Shown: positions 9,121 to 18,397 of the stretch, piece by piece
How positions within the stretch are numbered: the stretch's first letter is position 1
Layout of the letters: the number at the start of each line of letters is the position of its first letter
NCBI GenBank assembly: GCA_945870425.1
Contig: CAMBSD010000011.1
Span: 35,412 to 99,411, forward strand
Length of the DNA stretch: 64,000 bases
Origin: Chitinophaga pinensis
Lineage (GTDB): Bacteria; Bacteroidota; Bacteroidia; UKL13-3
Reading direction: 5' to 3'
Made by a program: the position numbers and the translations under genes
Notes under the pieces: model-generated
Told to the model about the DNA's origin: nothing
The model's input: only the letters and a program-made list of their open reading frames with translations
Databases searched by the model: none

Positions 9121-9966
9121 TTAATAATCTCCTAAATTAGAGGGTAGCTGTGCCAAAGCTTTTTCCAATTCCGCATCATTGGGTGCCACTCCATGCCATT
9201 TATGACTTCCCATCATAAAATCGATTGGGTAACCCATTTCAGTTTTCATGATGATAAATATCGGTTGACCATGACCCGTTTGTCTTTTAGCTCTTTCCAT
9301 TACATCAATAATTTCAGGAAAACTATGGCCATTCATTCTGAATACCTTCCACCCAAAAGCAATCATCTTGGCCTCAATGTCCTCCCCTATTCCCATTACA
9401 CTTTGGGTTGAACCATCAATTTGTTGGCCATTGTAGTCTATAGTAACTATCAAATTGTCAACTTTATTGTGCGCTGCATACATAAAAGCTTCCCAGTTTT
9501 GACCTTCTTCTATCTCACCATCACCCATCAAAGCGTAAACAATTTTATCATCGCCATTTAACTTCTTAGCCAATGCCGCGCCAATTGCCACCGAAACACC
9601 TTGACCCAAAGAACCAGAAGCTACCCGCACACCTGGTAAATGTTCGTGAGTAGTAGGATGTCCTTGCAAACGGGTATTTAACCTACGAAAAGATTTTAGT
9701 TCGCTTACTGGAAAATACCCCGAACGCGCCAAAACACTATAAAAAACTGGTGAAATATGCCCGTTTGACAAAAAGAAAATATCCTCACCTACCCCGTCCA
9801 TTTTAAAATCAGGCTTATGCTCCATGATATGAAAATACAAGGCAGTTAAAAAGTCTGCACAACCTAAAGACCCTCCGGGATGTCCTGATTTACAGCCATG
9901 AACCATACGCAGCACATCTCTGCGAACTTGTGTTGAGGTTTGATGTAGTGGTTTCGTGTCTATCAT
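9121..9966 (-). CDS. transketolase, N-terminal (TPP-binding) subunit
   Basis: 281 residues covering the diphosphate-binding domain: GHPGGSLGCADFLTALYF, FLSNGHISPVFYSVL, ASGSLGQGVSVAIGAAL and the TPP motif MGDGEIEEGQNWEA (GDG-x-NN type). It completes the split transketolase with the C-terminal subunit encoded two genes downstream. It is the first gene of a three-gene minus-strand run and faces the divergent FAD oxidoreductase gene across about 100 bp. Length is normal for split N-terminal subunits. Confidence 0.94.
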   Translation of the reverse strand: MIDTKPLHQTSTQVRRDVLRMVHGCKSGHPGGSLGCADFLTALYFHIMEHKPDFKMDGVGEDIFFLSNGHISPVFYSVLARSGYFPVSELKSFRRLNTRLQGHPTTHEHLPGVRVASGSLGQGVSVAIGAALAKKLNGDDKIVYALMGDGEIEEGQNWEAFMYAAHNKVDNLIVTIDYNGQQIDGSTQSVMGIGEDIEAKMIAFGWKVFRMNGHSFPEIIDVMERAKRQTGHGQPIFIIMKTEMGYPIDFMMGSHKWHGVAPNDAELEKALAQLPSNLGDY

Positions 9967-10067
9967 AATCTGTTGTTTTACACAAAATAATTTTGCGTCA
10001 AAAGTATGAAATGAGGGCGGATTAACTCACATTTGTTGCCCACATTTTAGGATAATTACCTAACCAC

Positions 10068-11639
10068 ATGAGAAAAACAATACAAATCACAGCGCTACCC
10101 GAAGAGCTTCACAACGATGAAAGTGTGAAAAACTATTTGCAAAGATTTTTAGGAGTGACTGCTCAAGAAATTTCAGGGTTTACTTATCAGAAAAAAAGCA
10201 TTGATGCCCGCAAAAAACCTGTAAGGGTAAATCTGCAACTTGAAGTGTTTTTGAATGAAACACCACAAAATGAAGATTTCGATTTTGATTTTAAAAATGT
10301 GTTAAACGCCCAAGAGGTTCACATAATTGGAGCTGGGCCAGCTGGCCTTTTTTCTGCTCTTCAACTGATTGAACTTGGCTTAAAACCTGTTATTTTCGAA
10401 CGAGGCAAAGATGTACGTGAACGAAGAAGAGATTTGGCCAATATCACCAAAAACAATTCAGTAAACCCTGAAAGCAATTATTGTTTTGGAGAAGGAGGCG
10501 CAGGCACCTATAGCGATGGCAAATTATATACCCGAAGCAGCAAAAGAGGAGATGTGATGCGTGTGCTAAAACTGCTTGTTAAACATGGTGCTGACAGCAA
10601 TATACTTTACGAAAGCCATCCACATATTGGTACAAACAAACTTCCACAGATAATTACTGCCATAAGAGAAACTATTCAAAACTGTGGTGGCGAAGTGCAT
10701 TTTAATTCAAAGCTGACTGATATTGAAACTGAAGACAACAATGTAAAAAGCATTACCATCAACCAACACTCAAAATACAAAGTTAAAAATCTAATCCTTG
10801 CCACAGGGCATTCGGCTAGAGATGTGTTTGAATTATTGCATAGAAATAACATACTAATTGAGGCCAAACCTTTTGCCTTGGGTGTAAGGATAGAACATCC
10901 ACAAGATTTGATTGACAAAATACAATACAAATGCAGCAGTAAACGCAGTGAATACCTCCCAGCTAGCAGCTATTCTATAGTGCAACAAGTTTCTGGTCGG
11001 GGCGTGTTTTCCTTTTGCATGTGTCCGGGTGGTATCATAGCACCCGCTATGACCAATGCCGGTGAGATTGTGGTAAACGGCTGGAGTCCATCTAAAAGAA
11101 ACAACCCTTATGCCAATAGTGGTTTGGTGGTTTCGGTTGAACTATCCGATTTGAAAGCCTTTGAAAAGTATGGCCCACTAGCTGCAATGATGTTTCAGGC
11201 CTCGGTAGAGCAAAACTGTTTTGATAAGGCAGAGAAAAATCTGAAAACACCTGCACAAAGGGTGGTTGATTTTGTAAATAAAAAGCACTCGCAAAGCCTT
11301 CCTGATTGCTCTTATCTGCCTGGAATAGTAAGCAGAAAATTGGATGATGTATTGCCAGAGTTCGTGCATAGAAGTTTGCGAGGGGCCTTACAAGAATTTG
11401 GCAAGAAAATGCGTGGTTATTATACCAACGATGCGGTTTTGGTAGGCACAGAATCTCGCACCTCTTCACCTGTAAGGATTCCAAGGCACCGCGACACCTT
11501 TGAACACACACAAATACAAGGACTTTACCCTTGTGCCGAAGGGGCAGGATATGCGGGAGGCATTGTTTCAGCGGCCATGGATGGAGAAAATTGTGCCAAG
11601 GCAATTGCCAGGGTGGTGGGTATTACTGATATAGATTAG
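10068..11639 (+). CDS. FAD-dependent dehydrogenase-like protein (COG2509 type)
   Basis: 523 residues. An N-terminal alpha/beta extension (about 90 residues) precedes the FAD-binding motif VHIIGAGPAGLFSALQL (near residues 85-101) and a conserved NYCFGEGGAGTYSDGKLYTR block. Later come CMCPGG, TESRTSSPVRIPR and GAGYAGGIVSAAMDG, the last being the C-terminal FAD contact. These are the hallmarks of the widespread uncharacterised COG2509 flavoprotein family. The physiological substrate is unknown. A TAATTTTGC box at 9988-9996 may be its -7 promoter element. The gene ends 2 bp before the convergent next gene. Confidence 0.85.
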   Translation: MRKTIQITALPEELHNDESVKNYLQRFLGVTAQEISGFTYQKKSIDARKKPVRVNLQLEVFLNETPQNEDFDFDFKNVLNAQEVHIIGAGPAGLFSALQLIELGLKPVIFERGKDVRERRRDLANITKNNSVNPESNYCFGEGGAGTYSDGKLYTRSSKRGDVMRVLKLLVKHGADSNILYESHPHIGTNKLPQIITAIRETIQNCGGEVHFNSKLTDIETEDNNVKSITINQHSKYKVKNLILATGHSARDVFELLHRNNILIEAKPFALGVRIEHPQDLIDKIQYKCSSKRSEYLPASSYSIVQQVSGRGVFSFCMCPGGIIAPAMTNAGEIVVNGWSPSKRNNPYANSGLVVSVELSDLKAFEKYGPLAAMMFQASVEQNCFDKAEKNLKTPAQRVVDFVNKKHSQSLPDCSYLPGIVSRKLDDVLPEFVHRSLRGALQEFGKKMRGYYTNDAVLVGTESRTSSPVRIPRHRDTFEHTQIQGLYPCAEGAGYAGGIVSAAMDGENCAKAIARVVGITDID

Positions 11640-11641
11640 AG

Positions 11642-12271
11642 CTAATTAATAATTCTAAAAGAAATACTATTAGCCTGGTATTTTTCGCCTGTAGAAAGTT
11701 CAAGCAACACTTTATATTTAAACTCATTATTCAAAATTGGTCCGACCTTTAAACCAAGTGATAATTCTTGTACTTCTATTAATGCAGTATCTTGAGCAAG
11801 ATATTCATTTAAATCTTGCTTTTTTCTATAATAGGTAAGGTTTTCAAACAAGTCATTAATGGTGTCATTAGCAAAATGTGAAGAATCAAAGTCATTTAAT
11901 TTAACTACATATAGGCTTTTTAGTCTTTCTGTTTTAGACCCATTCATTCCGGGTGGGACTGGAGAGCATGCATTCAAAGAACTCATTAACGAGAATCCCG
12001 AGATGTGCTTATCATTATTTAGAGCAATATGGTCTAAAAGATAATTGATATTAATATATGAAAAGTCTGATAGCGAAACAGTATCTCCTTGAGCAATTTG
12101 AACTGTATAAAATGTTCGGTTTTTTTTATAATTCAACAAGTATAGTCCTTTGATATCAAAATATTTTAATGTACTTCCTGGACCGCCACAACCAGTATCA
12201 ATTCTTTCACAACTTTGAAATGATATTCCAACTGTAAGCTAGATGGTGAGCACTATTGTTTTTATTTTCAT
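11642..12271 (-). pseudogene. lipoprotein gene interrupted by amber codon in signal peptide
   Basis: The continuous coding frame runs from a TTG at 12139 to 11642, but the same frame extends upstream to an ATG at 12271. It encodes MKIKTIVLTI, then TAG (12241-12239), then LTVGISFQSC, a good lipobox with Cys at codon 21. The full product would be about 209 residues and membrane-anchored. The nonsense codon at position 11 would prevent export unless it is a sequencing error or is suppressed. The body contains a Cys-Ser-Pro-Val-Pro-Pro segment and a long helix; I recognise no named domain with certainty. Confidence 0.7.
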
Positions 12272-12433
12272 AATGATTGTGGTTGATAAAACAAGTTTTC
12301 AAATTGCATATCAAGCATAACATTTATTTTCCAAACACTTTGCCTCAAAACAATTAGCTTCGCTTGGGTGTTTTTATGGGGTATAAAACCGCGCAAGATT
12401 ATTTTGCGTTTATATATCAAACCCTACAGAAAA

Positions 12434-12958
12434 ATGAAAAATATAAACCTTTGCCTTGTATTACTTGCAGCCCTTGTTGTAAGTTCTTGTCAGCAATGTT
12501 CAGCACAAAACAAAAAACCAATTAACTCAAAAACCAGCATGAAAGAAATAGCCACAAACCACCCATTTGAAGTTCAAAAAACGGATGCAGAATGGAAACA
12601 AACACTAACACCTGAGCAATATGCGATCCTTCGTCAAAAAGGCACTGAAAGACCCTTTACAAGCAAGTTTGAAGACCATTATGATGGTGGTACTTACACA
12701 TGCGGTGCCTGCGGAAATCCATTGTTCAGCAGTGATGGCAAGTTTGATAGTGGTTGTGGTTGGCCTAGTTTTTTTGAAGCTTTAGACAGCACAAAGATTG
12801 TTACACAAACCGATAATAGTCATGGCATGAGCCGCATTGAAATTATGTGTGCTAAGTGTGGTGGGCATTTAGGCCATGTATTTAACGATGGGCCAAAAGA
12901 CAAAACGGGATTGCGATATTGCGTAAATGGAGCCTCTTTGGATTTTAAAAAGAAATAG
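12434..12958 (+). CDS. msrB: peptide-methionine (R)-S-oxide reductase, exported lipoprotein form
   Basis: 174 residues from the ATG at 12434; an earlier in-frame start at 12368 is rejected because it would bury the signal. The lipoprotein signal ends at VVSSC (Cys19), so it works outside the cytoplasm. The MsrB domain has zinc ligands CGAC (90, 93) and CAKC (139, 142), the [13 protein letters not shown] block, GHLGHVF and the catalytic Cys163 in [11 protein letters not shown], where many homologues read RYCxNSxSL. It repairs oxidised Met in envelope proteins. TATTTTGC at 12400-12407 could be a -7 box but lacks a well-spaced -33 TTG. Confidence 0.95.
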   Translation: MKNINLCLVLLAALVVSSCQQCSAQNKKPINSKTSMKEIATNHPFEVQKTDAEWKQTLTPEQYAILRQKGTERPFTSKFEDHYDGGTYTCGACGNPLFSSDGKFDSGCGWPSFFEALDSTKIVTQTDNSHGMSRIEIMCAKCGGHLGHVFNDGPKDKTGLRYCVNGASLDFKKK

Positions 12959-13419
12959 ACCTAATCGGCAATAAGGAAACACCGTCTAAAAATAACTGCA
13001 GATACTATAGCTTTCATTTTTCTTGATAAAAACGAAACATCCCGCTGAGCGGGACAAGACTGACCTAAAATTTTCTGTAAATAGTATTTAAAGGAAAAGC
13101 ATTCCGAATGCGAAGCCGATTTTCGCAGTGCTGTGCAAAAAGATTTCAAGCAGGGCTTTGCGCAGCCTTATAAGTTTTGCTATGAGAAGTGGATTTAGCC
13201 AAGCGGCAAAAACTATACAGCGGCATGGAGAAATGTTTTGGGGTTGGCTATCGCATGGGCAAGCAGCTTGATTCCGATTGATCGGAAGAAACTCTTTTGG
13301 TTACTTTTGGAGTTGTCAAAAGTAACTGATGTGAAATTGATTCGTTAATTTAATTTCTTACTTACGATAAATATAAGTCCGCCTTGAAATAAGACTTCGC
13401 CCTTACCCTTTTAAAAGAT
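12959..13419. other. 461-bp non-coding region, possible interspersed element
   Basis: No convincing gene is present; the short minus-strand frame 12961-13149 has no recognisable features. The sequence holds a perfect hairpin CCCGCTGAGCGGG (13040-13052) and several runs unlike the neighbouring codons (for example gccaagcggcaaaaact at 13197-13213). Its richer GC compared with nearby spacers suggests a relic or repeated intergenic element. Confidence 0.4.
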
Positions 13420-13938
13420 TTATAAATCCAATACCATCAAAAAGTCGTCACACTCTTGACTGCCTAACACAAACTTGCGGGTACCAAAGTTCTTGAACCC
13501 AAACTTTTCGTAGAATTTAATAGCTCTTACATTCTCTTGCCAAACGCCTAGGAAAAGATGCTCAAAGCCTTGTTGGCGACTGAAATCAATGGCTTTTTGC
13601 ATAAGAGCAGCACCAATGTGTTTTCCAAGTCCTCTTTTGCGAACGTAAATTTTCTCTAGTTCTATAATTTTTCCTTCTAATCCACCCGGTTTCACATCGT
13701 CAATAAGCTTGATATAACCCACATCTCCCTCATTGTCATATGCGGTGAAATAATGTATGCGATTATCTGAAACGTTTTTTTTCAGCTGCTCTATGTTATA
13801 TGTTTTGTTGATATATTGCCTTAAATCATTCTCATCATGATAATCGATAAAGGTTTCGAAAAAAGTGGCAGCCCCTAGCTCAGCCAGCAAGGCATGGTGT
13901 TTCCAGCCCGATTGAATGATATTTATTTCTTCGCCCAT
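13420..13938 (-). CDS. GNAT-family N-acetyltransferase
   Basis: 172 residues with the GNAT fold: the acetyl-CoA pyrophosphate loop is RKRGLGKHIGAALM (about residues 98-111) and motif B is FLGVWQENVRAIKFYEKFGF (about 128-147). The length and the FFETFIDYHDENDLRQYI N-terminal segment resemble spermidine or ribosomal-protein-type acetyltransferases annotated as PaiA-like, but the substrate cannot be fixed. It overlaps the upstream DUF1801 gene by 16 bases, implying translational coupling. Confidence 0.88.
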   Translation of the reverse strand: MGEEINIIQSGWKHHALLAELGAATFFETFIDYHDENDLRQYINKTYNIEQLKKNVSDNRIHYFTAYDNEGDVGYIKLIDDVKPGGLEGKIIELEKIYVRKRGLGKHIGAALMQKAIDFSRQQGFEHLFLGVWQENVRAIKFYEKFGFKNFGTRKFVLGSQECDDFLMVLDL

Positions 13939-14336
13939 TGCCTTTGCTTTTTACTATTTGTGTTTATTTTATATCGCTCTTCTTTTATCAAAATGGCCTC
14001 GTGAATATACCTTACTAAAACATCATGTTTTTCAAGACCTTCACGTTGCAGCACCCAATGCCTAATTTGTGTTTGTCCTTCATTGGATTGAAGTATGTTT
14101 TCTTCATCGCTCATGAGGTGTCCGTCACAAAAACCAAGCACCAATTTGTTACCTTTTTTGATGATGCTAAAGTACAATAAAAATCCTTTGTAAGTGTAAA
14201 AGGGCGTATTAAATTTAATACTTTCTTGTATTTCAGAAGAAACCGAAAGTATTAGGGGGCTTAGCTCCTGATACTTTCTTTGAATCCATTCTTCTTGTTC
14301 GAAGATATAATGTTCTAAACTGCTATATCTTTTCAC
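13923..14336 (-). CDS. DUF1801 (YdhG-like) domain protein
   Basis: 137 residues starting at GTG (14336). The pattern PLILSVSSEIQESIKFNTPFYTYKG, with a conserved SIKFxxPFY core, then LVLGFCDGHLMSDE and RHWVLQREG, matches the small DUF1801 fold. Function is unknown; some relatives are linked to iron or redox stress. It is the upstream member of a two-gene overlap with the acetyltransferase. Confidence 0.75.
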   Translation of the reverse strand: MKRYSSLEHYIFEQEEWIQRKYQELSPLILSVSSEIQESIKFNTPFYTYKGFLLYFSIIKKGNKLVLGFCDGHLMSDEENILQSNEGQTQIRHWVLQREGLEKHDVLVRYIHEAILIKEERYKINTNSKKQRQWAKK

Positions 14337-14351
14337 TTAAATATTGTTTTA

Positions 14352-15032
14352 TTACTGTCTTCCGCCTTGCATCAATTGTTGCAAATTGCGCTTAGCCATC
14401 ACAAAATCTGGATACTCTTTCAATGCCATTTCAAAATATTTTTTAGCGCCCATCAAATCACGACTTTGGGCTTGCATATAGGCTTTCATATTGTATACAG
14501 CTGCTCTTAGTGGCACCTTTTGTTTTTCAGATTCACTAACAGCAAAATCTACACTGTCTTTTGGGGTAGCTTTGGTTTCAAGCTCAGCAAGGTTTTTAAC
14601 GGCTTGTTCCATCTGACCTGTACTAAATTGGAAAGCTGTAATTTGGTATAAATAAGATAGCTTTTTAGTGCTAGCAAACAATTTGTTATAGATATCAAAC
14701 TCTTCTTCAATCTTACCTTTTTGTTGCGCACAAAGTGCCTTAATTTGAAGGAAACGCTCGTCATTTGGCTTGCGCACCAATACCCTATTGGTATAATAAT
14801 CCGCGGCCTCTATATTGCTAGTTGCTACATATAGCTCCGGTAAAGTGTCTTCATACATAGTAAGTGTGCTGTCCTTTAACAGCATGTATTGTATGGCAAC
14901 TATAGCCGATTGATAGTCTTTTACAGCCATGCTTTTTTCAAACAATAATTTGTTGTCATTCGAGTTGTTGGTGGTGTTTTTACAAGCAAACAAAGTAGCC
15001 GTAAGACTTAAAAGAAGAATTGTTTTTTTCAT
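14352..15032 (-). CDS. TPR-containing lipoprotein
   Basis: 226 residues with a lipobox TLFAC (Cys17) after a clean signal peptide. The mature part is helical, with at least three TPR-like repeats; the last, about residues 175-215, shows the A-x-x-Y-F-x-x-A-L-x-x-x-P pattern. It probably acts as a protein-binding scaffold in the cell envelope. It follows the reductase gene by 6 bases on the same strand, so they share an operon, but I see no functional connection. Confidence 0.75.
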   Translation of the reverse strand: MKKTILLLSLTATLFACKNTTNNSNDNKLLFEKSMAVKDYQSAIVAIQYMLLKDSTLTMYEDTLPELYVATSNIEAADYYTNRVLVRKPNDERFLQIKALCAQQKGKIEEEFDIYNKLFASTKKLSYLYQITAFQFSTGQMEQAVKNLAELETKATPKDSVDFAVSESEKQKVPLRAAVYNMKAYMQAQSRDLMGAKKYFEMALKEYPDFVMAKRNLQQLMQGGRQ

Positions 15033-15038
15033 TATGTG

Positions 15039-16073
15039 TTATATAGATTGGTTTTGTTGTAGTATTAATTGTTTGCAAGCTTCTGCTATGGTTTGCTTCA
15101 CTGGTTTAAAGTCCATTTGAATGGCATCCTTTACTTTTTGGTTGTTATAAAAATATTGGTTTAGGGATGCCCTAGCCGTTTCTTTAGTGATGTTAGCTTG
15201 TTTGCCTGTTAGTATCTTCTTCAATGCCATTAACCTCCATGCAATTTCTGCAAGTAATTTATTTACTTTGATGTATGGGGCTTTTTTACCCAATTCCTTA
15301 GCAGCAGTTTCAAAGAAATCCTTCACTGAAATATTCTCACTTACCAAAATATATCTTTGTGCAAAGAGGTTCTTATCCATCAGTAAAACAGAGGCCTTAA
15401 CAACATCTTCAACATCCACATAACCATTCACCCCTGTTGAGTAAAAAGGCAAACCCTTAGCAACCATTTTTAGCATATTTACAGAGCCCTTATTCCAATC
15501 CCCTACACCTATTATTACCCCTGGGTTAACAATAACCGCATTTAGGCCTTCCTCTATTCCCCTCCAAACTTCCATCTCAGCCTTGTGTTTGCTTATGGCA
15601 TAATTGCTATTATTTGGTGATTCGTCCCAATGTGTTTTTTCGTCAATCAGCTGACCACTTTTGGTTCTACCCAAAGCAGCAATTGAACTGATATAACAAA
15701 GTTTTTTCACTCCACATGAAATCGCAGCATTCACTACATTAGCCGTTCCGTCTAAGTTAACATGGTTCATTTGCTCTTGATCTTTTGCTTGAAAAGATAC
15801 CATAGCAGCACAATGATAAACTTCATCAGCTAATTGAAAAACCTCTTCTAAAGACAAAATATCGTTCAAATCTCCATCGCGCCAACTTAACGCTTGAAGC
15901 AGTTTTGTTTTTTCTTGATCATTAAGCTTTTCAAAGCGATAAGAAAAGATGTAGTTAAACTCCTGAAGGCTTGATTCGTTGCGTTTTAAACCACAAACAG
16001 AATGACCCGCCTGCAATAAACTGCATACCATATGAGACCCTAAAAAACCCGTTGCTCCAGTTACTATAATCAA
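15039..16073 (-). CDS. NAD(P)-dependent epimerase/reductase (extended SDR)
   Basis: 344 residues from a TTG start (16073); the Rossmann motif VTGATGFLGSH begins at residue 4, so no later start is possible. The catalytic Tyr-Lys pair is in NYAISKHKAEMEV, and the Ser is in SSIAALG. The sequence resembles the dihydroflavonol-4-reductase-like extended SDR group common in Bacteroidota. The substrate is unknown (an aldehyde, ketone or sugar). The small gap to the TPR lipoprotein indicates co-transcription. Confidence 0.82.
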   Translation of the reverse strand: MIIVTGATGFLGSHMVCSLLQAGHSVCGLKRNESSLQEFNYIFSYRFEKLNDQEKTKLLQALSWRDGDLNDILSLEEVFQLADEVYHCAAMVSFQAKDQEQMNHVNLDGTANVVNAAISCGVKKLCYISSIAALGRTKSGQLIDEKTHWDESPNNSNYAISKHKAEMEVWRGIEEGLNAVIVNPGVIIGVGDWNKGSVNMLKMVAKGLPFYSTGVNGYVDVEDVVKASVLLMDKNLFAQRYILVSENISVKDFFETAAKELGKKAPYIKVNKLLAEIAWRLMALKKILTGKQANITKETARASLNQYFYNNQKVKDAIQMDFKPVKQTIAEACKQLILQQNQSI

Positions 16074-16156
16074 TGTGTGGAAATGTGTATTAAGTAGTCA
16101 ACAATATTAGGCAATTTGCAAAATATTTTAATATTAATTATTAAACGTTCATCCTA

Positions 16157-16164
16157 TAAATTTG
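16157..16164 (+). promoter_or_regulatory. candidate Bacteroidota -7 box
   Basis: TAAATTTG matches TAnnTTTG and lies 23 bases before the ATG at 16188. No TTG sits at the expected -33 distance, so support is moderate only. Confidence 0.4.
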
Positions 16165-16187
16165 AATGTTTATAAGCCCAAGCAAAT

Positions 16188-17357
16188 ATGTCTATAAACG
16201 AATATATCAAACCATTAAGCAGCGAATTTGTAGGTCAACTAAAAAGCGAATCTGGAGGCAAAAGTTTAGCCCAATATGTAGCTTTTAACGAGCAAAACAA
16301 TCTAGAAATTAATGCTTACAAAATTGCCATTTTAGGGGTAGGTGAAGACCGATTGAAAGACCAACAAAATGGTTCTGGATTGGCTCCTAATGAAATCAGG
16401 AAAGGCTTTTATTCATTGGTAAAACCTCGCTATGATATCTCAATTATTGACTTAGGAAATATTGTTAATGGCAACAGTGTTTCAGACACCTATTATGCGC
16501 TTAAACAAAGCGTAAACTATTTGATTCAACAAAAGGTTTTACCTATAATCATTGGAGGTTCGCAAGATTTGGCTTACGCTCAATATGCAGCGCACGAAAA
16601 GCAAAATTCAAATATGAATGTGATGCTTTTGGATGCAAGAGTGAACGTAAACGTAAATGAACAAGATGAGCTTCAATCAAGCTATATCTCAAAAATTATT
16701 AGTCACCAACCCTATTATTTGTTTAACATTGCACTAGCTGGTTATCAAAGTTATTTTGTTGAAAACGAAAGCTACGATGCTTTTGAACGCATGAATTTTG
16801 ATATGGTTCGCCTAGGTAATTTGCGTAATAAAATTCAAGATATTGAGCCCCTTTGTCGCAATGCACATATGCTGTCTTTTTCGGCCTCGGCCATCAGGGC
16901 CAGTGATGCGCCTGGTCAAAACTTAGCCTCTCCTAACGGATTTAGTGGCGAAGAAGCCTGTGCCATTTGCCGCTATGCTGCTATGGGCAGTGATTTACAA
17001 AGTTTTGGTTTGTATGATTTCAACCCAAGCAAAGATAAAGAGAACTACAGTGTGCAATTGGCAGCACAAATGTTATGGTATTTTGTGGATGGCTTTTATG
17101 GCCGCAAAAACGATTATCCGGCCGCTGAGAGCAAAGACTACATGATATATAGAACGACATTCAAAAACAGCTCTCATGAGATTGTTTTTTATAAAAGTTT
17201 AATCAGCGATAGGTGGTGGATGGAGGTTCCTTACCCAAAGGAGCGTAGCTCGCACAATGGAAAATTCTTAGTGCCTTGTGGCTACAGTGATTACCAAATC
17301 GCACTAAGTGATGAAATACCGGATAGATGGATGAAGGCCTATCAAAAACTGATATAA
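16188..17357 (+). CDS. arginase/formimidoylglutamase-fold protein lacking metal ligands
   Basis: 389 residues with the ureohydrolase fold. The usual Mn-binding motifs are altered: GGSQ (123-126) replaces GGDH, DARVN (149-153) replaces DAHxD, and SFSASAIRASDAP (230-242) replaces SxDxDxxDP. At least five metal ligands are therefore missing, so hydrolysis of arginine or formimidoylglutamate is unlikely. Long conserved blocks (NGFSGEEACAICRYA, DRWWMEVPYPKE, VPCGYSDYQ) point to a conserved non-enzymatic or altered role. From memory, relatives with GGSQDLxYAQY sit near gldK/porK genes in other Bacteroidota; that cannot be confirmed here. It overlaps the next gene by one base. Confidence 0.85.
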   Translation: MSINEYIKPLSSEFVGQLKSESGGKSLAQYVAFNEQNNLEINAYKIAILGVGEDRLKDQQNGSGLAPNEIRKGFYSLVKPRYDISIIDLGNIVNGNSVSDTYYALKQSVNYLIQQKVLPIIIGGSQDLAYAQYAAHEKQNSNMNVMLLDARVNVNVNEQDELQSSYISKIISHQPYYLFNIALAGYQSYFVENESYDAFERMNFDMVRLGNLRNKIQDIEPLCRNAHMLSFSASAIRASDAPGQNLASPNGFSGEEACAICRYAAMGSDLQSFGLYDFNPSKDKENYSVQLAAQMLWYFVDGFYGRKNDYPAAESKDYMIYRTTFKNSSHEIVFYKSLISDRWWMEVPYPKERSSHNGKFLVPCGYSDYQIALSDEIPDRWMKAYQKLI

Positions 17358-18235
17358 TGTTTAACGAAAATCTTTATGCGCCCATAGAGCAGTTGCATTT
17401 TGATTTGTTTAAAGAAAAACAAATTGAATTGTATATCAAGCGCGAAGACCTTATTCACCCTTTTATTGCAGGAAACAAGTGGCGGAAGCTTAACTATATT
17501 TTGCAGGATGCTATTGCAAAAAAGAAAAGACATCTTGTGACATTCGGAGGTGCTTTTTCCAATCATTTATTGGCTGTTGCTTGCGCAGGAGCTAAATACC
17601 ATTTTACAACGACAGGATTTGTAAGGGGCGAAGAGGTAAATAACCACATGTTAGCCCTCTGCCGTTGGTTTGGAATGCATTTAATCTTTGTTGAAAGGGA
17701 GGCTTATAGAGATAAGATGAAACTATTTGAGGAGAACCTTTCAGATAACAATGATGCCTATTTTATTGATGAAGGTGGGGCGGGAGAGCTTGGTGCTAAA
17801 GGCTGTGGTGAGATTTTAAAAAATATTCAAAACGAATACAGCCATGTGTTTTGCTCTGTAGGCACGGGCTGCACCATTGAGGGTTTAATTGCCTATGCAA
17901 ATAAAAACAAAATGCCAACAAGCATTGAGGGTGTGGTTGTTTTAAAGGGAGGAGATTTCCTTCAAAAACAATTAGAAGATAGAAACTTTAATCAAGCGAA
18001 TTGGCGCTTACACCAAGGCTTTCACGAGGGTGGCTATGCAAAAACAAACCCAGAGCTGTTGGCATTTATTCAAAACTTTGCTGCCCAAACAGGCATTTTA
18101 ATAGATCAAGTATACGAAGGCAAAATGATGAAAGCCATTTTCACTTTGGCTCTAGAAAATTACTTTAAAAAGGGTTCAAAAATTCTTGCCATTCATTGTG
18201 GTGGAACGCTTGGCATGCTAGGTATTGTTAAGTAG
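17357..18235 (+). CDS. PLP-dependent enzyme, ACC deaminase / D-cysteine desulfhydrase family
   Basis: 292 residues from the ATG at 17357, which shares one base with the preceding stop (TAATG), giving tight coupling. The PLP-binding Lys is in AGNKWRKLNY (residues 39-47), followed by TFGGAFSNHLLAVA, the phosphate-region motif GTGCTIEG, and HCGGTLGMLG near the end. The family removes amino groups from ACC, D-cysteine or related amino acids. Which substrate applies cannot be read from the motifs. Co-expression with the degenerate arginase-like protein is expected. Confidence 0.85.
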   Translation: MFNENLYAPIEQLHFDLFKEKQIELYIKREDLIHPFIAGNKWRKLNYILQDAIAKKKRHLVTFGGAFSNHLLAVACAGAKYHFTTTGFVRGEEVNNHMLALCRWFGMHLIFVEREAYRDKMKLFEENLSDNNDAYFIDEGGAGELGAKGCGEILKNIQNEYSHVFCSVGTGCTIEGLIAYANKNKMPTSIEGVVVLKGGDFLQKQLEDRNFNQANWRLHQGFHEGGYAKTNPELLAFIQNFAAQTGILIDQVYEGKMMKAIFTLALENYFKKGSKILAIHCGGTLGMLGIVK

Positions 18236-18397
18236 TTGCCTATATTTTAGCGGCTTTTTCAGAATTTTATCCATAAGCACAAAATAATCACCGAATTGTA
18301 AAATTTGTACAGGATTTAATACAATGTTGTTTACTTATTTCTAGGCTACTCAATCTAATTGTATTTTTGTTTCGGTTTTATTTACACCAAATACATT

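Noticed and set aside
11092..11604. Minus-strand 170-residue frame within the FAD oxidoreductase gene
   Set aside because: Opposite-strand shadow; the + strand product has clear FAD motifs across the same bases.
12961..13149. Short minus-strand frame in the spacer after msrB
   Set aside because: No start context, motif or domain; basic Ser/Arg-rich translation typical of non-coding sequence.
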